Notes: generated by a model from the letters alone, not told the origin. A stretch of 9,981 nt of DNA from CAZTLI01 sp964614375 (GCA_964614375.1 CAZTLI010000180.1:1-9981); one strand, 5' to 3'. Positions 1 through 6,538 are shown, counted from the first letter of the stretch. A program made the numbers and translations.

Positions 1-824
1 CCATCGGGACTATAGCGGCAGATGAGTTCGGTCTGGTCTTCAACCACCGCCCGATACAACTGCTCGACGCGCTTGCGCTCGGTCAAATCGCGCAGGGCGA
101 TGGCCTGGAGTTGTTCGCCACGAACGGTAATCATACGAACACGATATTCGACAGGAATGGGTTGTCCATCCCTGGCATACACGACGGTTTCATAATTTTT
201 GAAGGTATCTGTGTCGTCAGCCGCAGGCAGCAGTTCACGCTGAAGCCCAATATCCTCAATGGTAAGACCCTGTACATCCCCCTCGGTATACCCTATCAGG
301 CGTTCAAAACCGGGATTCACATCTATAATTTCTGCGTCTTTGTGGATGAGAATGGCTTCAAACGTCGCCTCGAGCAGGCGGGCATAACGCTCTTCACTTT
401 CTTGCAGGGCGTCTTCCATTTGATTTTGCGCGGTAATATCGCGCACAATCGCTTGAAATTCATAGCGATCTGCTTCACGCACCAGCAATACCGTCTGTTC
501 GACCCAACGCACTTCGCCCTGACGGGTGTGAATGGGAAATTCCAACACACTGTCGTTGAAAATAGCGCCTTCCTGATAATACTCAAATTGACGTTGATAA
601 TAGCTTGTCACATAGTCGTGCCAGTCGGGGGCGACCAGGGAGGTGAAATGTTTACCGACGAGTTCTTCGGCCTGATAGCCAGTGAGGTGATGGACATTGC
701 CCGTAACCGCCGTGAAATAGCCGCGTCCATTGGCACTGAACAGCACATAACCGGTTACGTTCAATATGCGCCGATAATGGGCAAGTTCCGAAGAAGGTGA
801 TGATTTATCAGGAGAAATGGGCAT
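1..824 (-). CDS. PAS-repeat sensor protein (N-terminal part, truncated by window edge)
   Basis: The minus-strand frame is open from an ATG at 824 to the left edge, giving 274 full codons with no stop, so the C-terminal output domain lies outside the window. Two complete PAS folds are readable: residues ~16-135, ending in a PAC-like tail with RDIT at 128-131, and ~143-258, ending LRDLTERKR near 244-252. A linker with the typical ESEERYARLLE pattern joins them. A third PAS domain begins near residue 258 (LYRAVVEDQ). There is no signal peptide or membrane helix, so a cytoplasmic sensor is expected. Proteins of this build usually end in a histidine kinase or a GGDEF module, but neither is visible here. 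ATG 824 was chosen because GAGG sits 9 nt upstream; an in-frame ATG at 833 would touch that GAGG. A well-formed extended -10 lies about 55 nt upstream. The ligand is unknown. Confidence 0.88.
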   Translation of the reverse strand, partial: MPISPDKSSPSSELAHYRRILNVTGYVLFSANGRGYFTAVTGNVHHLTGYQAEELVGKHFTSLVAPDWHDYVTSYYQRQFEYYQEGAIFNDSVLEFPIHTRQGEVRWVEQTVLLVREADRYEFQAIVRDITAQNQMEDALQESEERYARLLEATFEAILIHKDAEIIDVNPGFERLIGYTEGDVQGLTIEDIGLQRELLPAADDTDTFKNYETVVYARDGQPIPVEYRVRMITVRGEQLQAIALRDLTERKRVEQLYRAVVEDQTELICRYSPD

Positions 825-866
825 GATGCACATCCTCGCTAAAATCTAAGTAAACTAAAATAAGTC

Positions 867-888
867 GGGAATTTTTCCCATTATAGCA
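867..888 (-). promoter_or_regulatory. Extended -10 promoter with dyad at the start point, for the PAS gene
   Basis: On the minus strand TGCTATAAT (888-880) is a perfect extended -10 element; no good -35 is seen at the proper distance. Just downstream, where transcription should begin, is a 13-bp perfect dyad, GGGAA-TTT-TTCCC (867-879). It could be a repressor site over the start point or a small 5' hairpin. The function of the dyad is inferred only from its position. Confidence 0.5.
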
Positions 889-970
889 TAAACGTTATAA
901 AAGTCGTTATTAAGATGACATTTGGTGAAGTTAGTAAGGAAGAAATCGTGAAATATGTACAGAAATGAAT

Positions 971-1459
971 CTATCCAGACCCTTCACGGTCAAAATAAAT
1001 CCGGGTGAGCATTCCCCCAAGCCGGATGATGTCGCCATCTGCCAAAACCTGCGCCACGTCGGGCAGCAGCCAATGCCCGTTGATATAGGTGCCATTGCGA
1101 CTGCCTATATCTGTCAGGATGAGCGTGCCATTTTGACGCACCAGCGCAATATGCTGCCGAGAGACGCCTAATGGCTGGGCGCGATAGGGCGTGAGGTCGA
1201 TGTCTGGATTGGCGGTGGATTTGCCACCGCGCCAACCGACGATGAGGCGCATATTCTCTGGCAGCTTAAAGCGCAATGGCTTGTCATCGCCATCGAACAC
1301 CAGCATCACCATTTGTCCGAGCGCAGCTTCGGGTCGCGCTTCGAACGCAGCAGTTGTCGCTTCGGGCATGAACGCCTTGCACCGCCCACAGATGAGGGTA
1401 TTGGGCGGATTGCCATTGCCACAGTAAATACAAAATTTGGGTGCTGCCTGTTCCGTCAT
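971..1459 (-). CDS. Zinc-ribbon / FHA domain protein
   Basis: This 162-residue protein has an N-terminal zinc ribbon (C10-x2-C13 and C24-x2-C27) followed by an FHA domain from about residue 50. FHA landmarks are the first-strand VGWRGG (74-79), the GVSRQH segment holding S100 and H103, and the GSRNGTYING block (119-128) whose N122-G123 is the family signature. FHA domains bind phosphothreonine peptides, so a role in Ser/Thr kinase signalling is likely, with the ribbon as an anchor or protein-contact module. No membrane segment is present. The start at 1459 has a GAGG about 10 nt upstream; an upstream ATG at the GAGGATG is out of frame. It lies between the permease and the PAS sensor on the same strand, with gaps of 99 and 146 nt that argue against tight coupling. 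The partner kinase is not in the window. Confidence 0.88.
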   Translation of the reverse strand: MTEQAAPKFCIYCGNGNPPNTLICGRCKAFMPEATTAAFEARPEAALGQMVMLVFDGDDKPLRFKLPENMRLIVGWRGGKSTANPDIDLTPYRAQPLGVSRQHIALVRQNGTLILTDIGSRNGTYINGHWLLPDVAQVLADGDIIRLGGMLTRIYFDREGSG

Positions 1460-1488
1460 GCTTGCCCATCCTCATTTCCCCATCTGCT

Positions 1489-1494
1489 ATTATG
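1489..1494 (-). promoter_or_regulatory. Possible -10 box (CATAAT) for the FHA gene
   Basis: CATAAT on the minus strand lies 30 nt upstream of the FHA start and matches 5 of 6 positions of the sigma-70 -10 box. No convincing -35 is seen 16-18 nt further upstream, so this is only a candidate. Confidence 0.22.
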
Positions 1495-1558
1495 CCGAGG
1501 ACAGTCTGTTCACGCGAACCAATGGTTTGAACCTTCTAACGCTAGAGGCCGATTATTG

Positions 1559-2422
1559 TTAGGCGGTGGCGGCGCTGCGTCCGAGTATGGCCCAGGCATA
1601 ACCTTTGTTGGGCGCGAAGAGAAATGCCAGAATAAACAGGACAGTGACGGTTAGGACGATAGCAGCGCTGGGGGCGATTTGCAGATGCCACGCCAGATAG
1701 ATTCCGGTGATTCCGCTCAATACGCCAATCCCTGCCGCGAGCAGCATCATGCTGTGCAGGCGTCTGGTGAAATAACGCGCCGTCGCTGCTGGAGTCACCA
1801 GCATCGCAGCAACGAGGGCAATACCAACAGCCTGCACGCCGATGACGATGGTCACCGCCAGCAGCACCAGCAGCAGCATCCGCAGACGTTCACCGGGCAA
1901 GCGCAGGGTTTGGGCGAGAGTCGGGTCAAATGAGACGACCAGCAGTTCTTTATACAGCGCCGCGACCAGCAGCAGCACACCCGCGCTAACGATGACCATC
2001 AACACCAAGTCACTCATGGACACACTGAGGATATTGCCGATGAGGATATGGGTCAAATCCTGTGCGTAACTGCTCGCGCGGGAAATAATCGCGATTCCGA
2101 GGGCCAATGTCCCGGCAAAGACGATGCCAATAGCGGTGTCTTCAGTCACACGCCGCCCCCGTGTGAGAAAGCCGATTCCCAGTGCGGACAGTATCCCTGC
2201 CACCATGCCGCCGATGAGTAACCCGCGACCTGTAAGGAACGCCACGGCCACACCGGGCAATATGCTGTGTGCCAGCGCATCGCCGAGGAAGGCCATGCCG
2301 CGCGTGACGACAAACGCGCCCATCACACCCGTAATCACACCAATGATGATTGCCGCCAGCAGCGCCCGCACCATAAACTCAAAGCGCAGCGGGTCGAGCA
2401 GCAGTTCCTGAATGATGTCCAT
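1559..2422 (-). CDS. ABC-3 family metal (Mn/Zn/Fe) ABC transporter permease
   Basis: This 287-residue protein is very hydrophobic with about 8-9 membrane helices, the usual size and layout of the ZnuB/MntB/TroC-D permeases. Family marks are GDALAHSILPGVA (47-59) near the N-terminus and VGIALVAAMLVTPAATA (199-215) in the later half. In known systems this subunit forms the membrane channel of a binding-protein-dependent importer for Mn2+, Zn2+ or Fe2+ and needs an ATPase and a periplasmic binding protein. Neither is adjacent: upstream is a divergent multicopper oxidase gene and downstream is the FHA gene. The partners must therefore be elsewhere, or the gene is a relic or second permease. AAGGGG (2432-2427) precedes the ATG by 4 nt, which supports the start. 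Metal specificity cannot be read from sequence. The shared divergent region carries a DtxR-like operator that could also affect this gene. Confidence 0.9.
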   Translation of the reverse strand: MDIIQELLLDPLRFEFMVRALLAAIIIGVITGVMGAFVVTRGMAFLGDALAHSILPGVAVAFLTGRGLLIGGMVAGILSALGIGFLTRGRRVTEDTAIGIVFAGTLALGIAIISRASSYAQDLTHILIGNILSVSMSDLVLMVIVSAGVLLLVAALYKELLVVSFDPTLAQTLRLPGERLRMLLLVLLAVTIVIGVQAVGIALVAAMLVTPAATARYFTRRLHSMMLLAAGIGVLSGITGIYLAWHLQIAPSAAIVLTVTVLFILAFLFAPNKGYAWAILGRSAATA

Positions 2423-2501
2423 AATTCCCCTTTAGATGATACGAAGTCTCAATCGTAGTGGAAATACGGATGAATGGCAAGAGCTATCAGAGTCCCGGCG
2501 G

Positions 2502-2529
2502 TTGACATTCATTTAGCCTAAGCTAAAAT
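2502..2529 (+). promoter_or_regulatory. Sigma-70 type promoter of the oxidase-ZIP operon
   Basis: A perfect -35 TTGACA (2502-2507) is followed after 16 bp by TAAAAT (2524-2529), 5 of 6 matches to the -10 box. Transcription would begin near 2536, leaving a leader of about 38 nt before the ATG at 2574. The spacer is occupied by the metal-regulator-like palindrome listed separately. Confidence 0.65.
2508..2526. promoter_or_regulatory. DtxR/IdeR/MntR-like operator inside the promoter spacer
   Basis: TTTAGC-CTAA-GCTAAA (2512-2527) is a perfect 6-bp inverted repeat. Its centre, TTAGCCTAA (2513-2521), equals the central nine bases of the DtxR consensus TTAGGTTAGCCTAACCTAA. Aligned over 2508-2526, 15 of 19 positions agree, with the right arm nearly perfect (GCTAA against CCTAA) and the left arm weak. 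It fills the space between -35 and -10, so binding would block RNA polymerase. DtxR-family proteins are Fe2+- or Mn2+-dependent repressors, which fits a locus of metal transport genes. No regulator gene is in the window. The assignment is by pattern and context. Confidence 0.5.
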
Positions 2530-2573
2530 AGAGGTTAAGTGACTAGAATTGGAATATGAGACGGGTATAGCTT

Positions 2574-3737
2574 ATGACTGATCGATTCAAGCAGCGCGAT
2601 TTGCGGCGGCGTTTCATGCGCTTTGGACTTGGGGGACTGGCGGGTCTCTTCGGCGCGAGTGTGCTGGGCAATGTCGCCGCGCAAGATGGTAGTGAGGGTG
2701 GCGACCCTACCGGACACACGGGAATGGCAGGCCGCGAACATGGCAATATGCTGCTCGTGGGCGAAGTTGACCACGAACGCAACGGTTTCGACCCGATGCA
2801 AATATTGGTCGATTGGGATTATGGCGAAGTCAGCACGCTCGAAAATGGGCAAACACTGCGCGAGTATCGTATCTCCGCCGGGGATATCGAAATCGAAATC
2901 GCACCGGGTATCTTCTTCCCGGCATGGACCTATAACGGGCGTGTGCCGGGTCCAACATTGCGCTGTACGGAAGGTGACCGTATTCGCATCTACTTCAGTA
3001 ACTTCGGCAGTCATCCGCACACGATACATTTTCATGGGATACACCGATTTGAAATGGATGGTGTGGCCGGCGCGGGGCCGGGTGAAATCGCACCCGGTGA
3101 ATCGTTCACCTATGAATTTGATGCTGAACCATTTGGCTGTCATCTTTATCACTGTCATGCCATGCCACTCAAACGCCATATCCACAAAGGGCTGTATGGC
3201 GCGTTTATTGTTGACCCACCCGGCGGACGCCCGCCTGCCCGCGAGTTGATGATGATGATGAACGGCTTTGATACCAACTTTGATGGCGGGAACGAGATTT
3301 ACGCCGTCAATACGGTAGGGCACGAATTTGCCCGCCGTCCCATCCCGGCACAGGTCGGCGAATTGGTGCGGATATATCTCATCAACATCACCGAATTTGA
3401 CCTCATCAATTCGTTCCATCTCCATGCCGAATTTTTTGACTATTATGATCACGGCACGACGCTCGAACCCACGCTGCGAACGGTTGACACGATTATGCAG
3501 GCACAGGCGCAGCGCGGTATCCTCGAATTCCGTTATCGCTGGCCCGGTAACTATATGTTCCACGCGCATATCAGCGAATTTACTGAATTGGGTTGGATGG
3601 GTAATTTAAACGTGGTCGAACCAGCCGATTTTCCGGTGGCATTAGCAGCGGTTGGGCTGGATGACGAATGGAATCAGAAAGCGACGCAAGGCAGCACCGT
3701 GACCTATCGCGGCGCGGATGAGGAGGCAAGCTCATGA
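2574..3737 (+). CDS. Tat-exported two-domain multicopper oxidase
   Basis: This 387-residue protein carries a Tat signal: RRRFMR (11-16), a hydrophobic stretch and a cut site after VAA (34-36). The mature start is rich in His and Met (H48, M51, H56, M59, H67). Two cupredoxin domains follow. Domain 1 has HTIHFHGIH (149-157) and HCH (193-195) then H202; by alignment with laccases and copper nitrite reductase the type 1 copper ligands are H149, C194 and H202, with Leu207 at the axial position. Domain 2 has HLH (282-284) and HAH (330-332), where the type 1 Cys and His are replaced by A331 and F336. The four HxH pairs supply the eight histidines of a trinuclear cluster, which in two-domain enzymes forms between subunits of a trimer. 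Likely reaction: one-electron oxidation of a metal ion or phenol coupled to O2 reduction. The next gene, a ZIP transporter, overlaps by ATGA, which points to a metal substrate. The first possible ATG at 2555 meets a stop at once, so 2574 is the start; its ribosome site is weak. Confidence 0.92.
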   Translation: MTDRFKQRDLRRRFMRFGLGGLAGLFGASVLGNVAAQDGSEGGDPTGHTGMAGREHGNMLLVGEVDHERNGFDPMQILVDWDYGEVSTLENGQTLREYRISAGDIEIEIAPGIFFPAWTYNGRVPGPTLRCTEGDRIRIYFSNFGSHPHTIHFHGIHRFEMDGVAGAGPGEIAPGESFTYEFDAEPFGCHLYHCHAMPLKRHIHKGLYGAFIVDPPGGRPPARELMMMMNGFDTNFDGGNEIYAVNTVGHEFARRPIPAQVGELVRIYLINITEFDLINSFHLHAEFFDYYDHGTTLEPTLRTVDTIMQAQAQRGILEFRYRWPGNYMFHAHISEFTELGWMGNLNVVEPADFPVALAAVGLDDEWNQKATQGSTVTYRGADEEASS

Positions 3738-4930
3738 CGACAGACACGACTCAAACCAATGAACAAACGGGTCTTAGTGGTGCGGCATGGGGCCTCGCCT
3801 TAGTGCCTCTGATTCTATTGGGGATTGTGCTGGCGCTGTTGGCGACGGGTGGCGGACTCGGCGAATTGGCGGGGCCGCCTGTGGAGCAAGTGACGATTGA
3901 GCAGATTCGACTGCCCGAACCCGGACGAATCGAGGTTGTGGTCGTCAATGATGGGCCGGGCGAAATCACCATTCCACAGGTCACAGTTGATGAAGCCTAC
4001 TGGTCGTTCACGGCTGAACCCTCTACAACGATACCCCGACTCGGACGCGCAACCTTCACCATTCCCTATCCCTGGGTGGCGGAAGAAGCCCATGCGATTA
4101 TGCTGATTACGTCAATCGGCACGACATTCGAGGCCGAGATACCCGTTGCGGTGCAAACGCCGCAGATTTCGGGCAGTCTACTGGTCCAGTTTGGACTGGT
4201 CGGTTTGTATGTGGGGGTTGTGCCCGTGTTTTTAGGCGTATTATGGTATCCCTTCATGCGCCGATTAAGCCGCCAAGCGATGAACTTCATCCTGTCGTTG
4301 ACCATTGGCCTGCTGGTATTCCTTGCCATAGGCACATGGCTGGATGCCAATGAATTCGCCGCCGAACTGCCTGTATTCTGGCAAGGTGTGCCGTTAGTGG
4401 TGTTCATCGCGTTGATTGCCTTAGGTGCGCTGCTGGCATTGGGCAGTATGCGCGGCAGCCGCGAGACAACGCCCCTCGGCATTGCCTACCGGATTGCGCT
4501 CGGAATCGGCCTGCATAATCTGGGCGAAGGGTTGGCGATTGGCGCGGCGTTTGCACAGGGCGAAGCGGCGCTCGGCACATTCTTGATTCTGGGTTTCACG
4601 CTGCACAACATCACCGAAGGCGTGGGGATTGCCGCGCCAATTGTCCGTGAACCTCCGGCGCTGCACCACTTCGCGCTGCTGGTCTTGATTGCGGGTGCGC
4701 CCGCGATTCTGGGGACGTGGTTGGGCGGATTTGCCTTTAATCCGGTGCTGGCGACGATCTTCCTCGCGATTGGCATTGGCGCGATTTTGCAGGTTGTGTG
4801 GGAAGTGGGCAAGCTGGTCGCCCGTGACAGCGCCCGACTCGCGCTGCCGCTGGTTAACTGGGTCAATCTCGGTGGATTTACGGCAGGACTGGCGATTATG
4901 TATATCACGGCGCTGCTGGTGAAATTTTAA
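3734..4930 (+). CDS. ZIP family metal transporter with extra extracytoplasmic domain
   Basis: This 398-residue membrane protein ends in a ZIP core. HNLGEG (261-266) and HNITEG (291-296) are the paired metal-binding motifs of ZIP helices 4 and 5, as in ZupT-type proteins; ZIPs move Zn2+, Fe2+ or Mn2+ into the cytoplasm. About nine helices are predicted by eye: ~18-40, 150-172, 183-203, 219-239, 252-274, 280-300, 312-332, 335-355 and 375-395. Between the first helix and the core is a polar stretch, ~45-145, rich in alternating beta-like segments (RIEVVVVND, ATFTIPYP) and in Pro. This looks like an immunoglobulin- or cupredoxin-like beta sandwich outside the membrane, without an obvious copper-site Cys. 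Usual bacterial ZIPs are about 250-310 residues, so the N-terminal part is an addition. The start codon lies in the ATGA overlap with the oxidase stop, implying translational coupling and a joint function. Metal identity is not readable. Confidence 0.87.
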   Translation: MTTDTTQTNEQTGLSGAAWGLALVPLILLGIVLALLATGGGLGELAGPPVEQVTIEQIRLPEPGRIEVVVVNDGPGEITIPQVTVDEAYWSFTAEPSTTIPRLGRATFTIPYPWVAEEAHAIMLITSIGTTFEAEIPVAVQTPQISGSLLVQFGLVGLYVGVVPVFLGVLWYPFMRRLSRQAMNFILSLTIGLLVFLAIGTWLDANEFAAELPVFWQGVPLVVFIALIALGALLALGSMRGSRETTPLGIAYRIALGIGLHNLGEGLAIGAAFAQGEAALGTFLILGFTLHNITEGVGIAAPIVREPPALHHFALLVLIAGAPAILGTWLGGFAFNPVLATIFLAIGIGAILQVVWEVGKLVARDSARLALPLVNWVNLGGFTAGLAIMYITALLVKF

Positions 4931-4953
4931 CCATACGCAGGTTTCGCAAAGGC

Positions 4954-4980
4954 AAGAGAGGGGCGCGTCCCCTCTTTTTT
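4954..4980 (+). terminator. Intrinsic terminator of the oxidase-ZIP operon
   Basis: AGAGGGG (4957-4963), loop CGCGT, then CCCCTCT (4969-4975) make a perfect 7-bp stem that extends three more pairs through a G-U and two A-U, followed by an unbroken T run to 4980. It begins 24 nt after the ZIP stop. It lies between convergent genes, so it may also slow transcription from the transhydrogenase side, although the T tract favours the plus strand. Confidence 0.9.
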
Positions 4981-4996
4981 GTTCGGTGCGATCCGC

Positions 4997-6475
4997 CTAT
5001 CCCAACCGGTTGATGCCATCAAAAGCGGCGGTTTTATAACATTCGGCCAGCGTGGGATAGTTGAACACATTATTGATAAAAAATTCAATTGTGCCGCCAA
5101 AGGCCAGTACCGCCTGCCCGATGTGGATGAGTTCACTCGCGCCATAACCGATGATATGGACGCTCAGCAGTTTGTGCGTCTCGGCATGGAAAATGAGCTT
5201 AAGCATTCCAATCTGGTCGCCGATGATTTGTCCGCGAGCGATTTCTTTATAGTAGGCTTTGCCGATTTCATAGGGAATGCCCTGTTCGGTGAGTTCGTTT
5301 TCATGCGGCCCCACAATCGAAATTTCAGGAATCGTGTAGATGCCATACGGAAATAATTCGGGCACGCTGTTGGTCGGCACACCGAAGGCATGGCAGGTCG
5401 CCAACCGTCCCTGCTCCATTGAAGTCGATGCCAGACTGGGGAAACCTATCACATCCCCCACCGCGTAAATATGGGGCACGCTGGTCTGATAATGCTCATT
5501 GACGGTCAAGCGTCCGCGCGAATCCGGTTCCAGGCCAACCGCTTGCAGATTGAGCTTGCCTGTCGCGCCTGTGCGCCCGATGCTGTAGAGCGCCTTTTCG
5601 GTGGTGATCGTCTTGCCGCTTTCAAGGCAGATTCGCACGCGGGTCTTATCCTTTTCTTGAATTGTTTCAACCGTTTTGACCGCTTCGCCTAAGCGTAAGG
5701 TGGCGCGCTGCTGCCGTAGATGATAGATGAGGGCGTCGATGATTTCTTCGTCCACGAACGTCAATAAGTGCGTGTGTTTATCAATGAGGGTGACGCGCGT
5801 ACCCAGCGTGGCGAACATACACGCATATTCTAAGCCGATGACCCCGCCGCCAATGACCGCCAGGGTTTTGGGGATGCGATCCAGCGCTAGAATCGCGTCA
5901 CTGGTGAAGATATGCTGTTCATCAAACGGGATTCCCGGCGAACGTGTGGCAGACGTGCCCGTCGCGATGATGATGCGGTCAGCGGTGACTTCATCGTGCC
6001 CACTTTTGTCCACAAAATCCAGATGAACGGTGTGTAAATCGAGAAATCTGGCGCTGGCGGCTATGAGTTCGATATTGTTGCGGCGGAGCTGGTCGCGGAT
6101 GATGTCGATTTCATTGCGGATGACGTGCTGCGCGCGGAAGGTGAGGTCTTCAATGGTGATTTTTTCTTTGACTGTGTATGACGCACCATATAAACCCCGT
6201 TCACGATAACCCGACAGATAGAGCACGGCTTCGCGCAGGGTCTTGCTGGGGATTGTGCCCGTATTTGCCGACACGCCACCCACGACGGCTTTGCGCTCCA
6301 CCACCGCCACGCGCTTATTGAGCTTCGCGGCTTGTATCGCGGCGCGCTGTCCGGCGGGGCCGCTGCCGATGACCAGTAAATCATAGTCAGTGGGGCGGCG
6401 GTCTGTCGTCGTTTTATAGATGGCACTTTCGTTGGTGGCGCGGATGTCTGCGGAGTCGGTGGGTGTGTCGGTCAT
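4997..6475 (-). CDS. sthA: Soluble pyridine nucleotide transhydrogenase (Sth type)
   Basis: This 492-residue flavoprotein belongs to the disulfide reductase superfamily and moves reducing equivalents between NADPH and NAD+ in the cytoplasm. Residue numbers follow the start chosen here. It has an FAD-binding VIGSGPAG (35-42), a second dinucleotide fold VIGGGVIG (207-214), the FAD-contact AVGDV (338-342) and a C-terminal dimer domain. The redox CxxxxC of lipoamide and mercuric reductases is absent: the segment reads GGVSANTGTIPSK (66-78). The C-terminal HPT active-site triplet is replaced by FNYPTLAE (471-478). GTIPSK and FNYPT are hallmarks of Sth rather than of lipoamide dehydrogenase. The frame stays open upstream to 6523, but AGGGG sits 7 nt before ATG 6475 and the 6523 ATG has no ribosome site, so 6475 is preferred. 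It converges on the ZIP gene and diverges from rsfS. Confidence 0.9.
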   Translation of the reverse strand: MTDTPTDSADIRATNESAIYKTTTDRRPTDYDLLVIGSGPAGQRAAIQAAKLNKRVAVVERKAVVGGVSANTGTIPSKTLREAVLYLSGYRERGLYGASYTVKEKITIEDLTFRAQHVIRNEIDIIRDQLRRNNIELIAASARFLDLHTVHLDFVDKSGHDEVTADRIIIATGTSATRSPGIPFDEQHIFTSDAILALDRIPKTLAVIGGGVIGLEYACMFATLGTRVTLIDKHTHLLTFVDEEIIDALIYHLRQQRATLRLGEAVKTVETIQEKDKTRVRICLESGKTITTEKALYSIGRTGATGKLNLQAVGLEPDSRGRLTVNEHYQTSVPHIYAVGDVIGFPSLASTSMEQGRLATCHAFGVPTNSVPELFPYGIYTIPEISIVGPHENELTEQGIPYEIGKAYYKEIARGQIIGDQIGMLKLIFHAETHKLLSVHIIGYGASELIHIGQAVLAFGGTIEFFINNVFNYPTLAECYKTAAFDGINRLG

Positions 6476-6509
6476 GGGCTTCCCCTCGTTGCTTATGCGG
6501 CTGACCTTT

Positions 6510-6538
6510 AGCATAGCGCACATTCACTTTTAGGCCAA
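6510..6538 (-). promoter_or_regulatory. Candidate promoter of the transhydrogenase gene
   Basis: On the minus strand TTGGCC (6538-6533), a 17-bp spacer and TATGCT (6515-6510) each match the sigma-70 boxes at 4 of 6 positions with ideal spacing. Transcription would begin near 6503 and leave a leader of about 28 nt that includes the AGGGG ribosome site. A hairpin-forming sequence (GCAGCCC, 9-nt loop, GGGCTGC; 6540-6562) lies directly upstream of the -35. Confidence 0.38.

Noticed and set aside
111..800. A 229-codon plus-strand open frame
   Set aside because: It is antisense to the PAS sensor, whose frame stays open to the edge and carries clear PAS and PAC motifs.
2436..2441. TATCAT on the minus strand as -10 for the ABC permease gene, with TTTCCA 17 bp upstream
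   Set aside because: Transcription would begin about 7 nt before the ATG, leaving the ribosome site outside or at the very end of the mRNA, so it was not called.
2535..3569. A 344-codon open frame on the minus strand, antisense to the multicopper oxidase gene
   Set aside because: The plus strand encodes a clear family with all copper motifs; the antisense product has no recognisable domain, signal or ribosome site and reflects codon bias.
2574..3737. Reading the oxidase as a copper nitrite reductase
   Set aside because: Four HxH pairs for a trinuclear cluster are present and the axial Met is replaced by Leu; nitrite reductases have fewer histidines and a type 2 site only.
6476..6523. Sixteen-residue N-terminal extension of the transhydrogenase from ATG 6523
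   Set aside because: No ribosome site precedes 6523, and the candidate promoter would start transcription near 6503, downstream of it; AGGGG precedes ATG 6475 at good distance.
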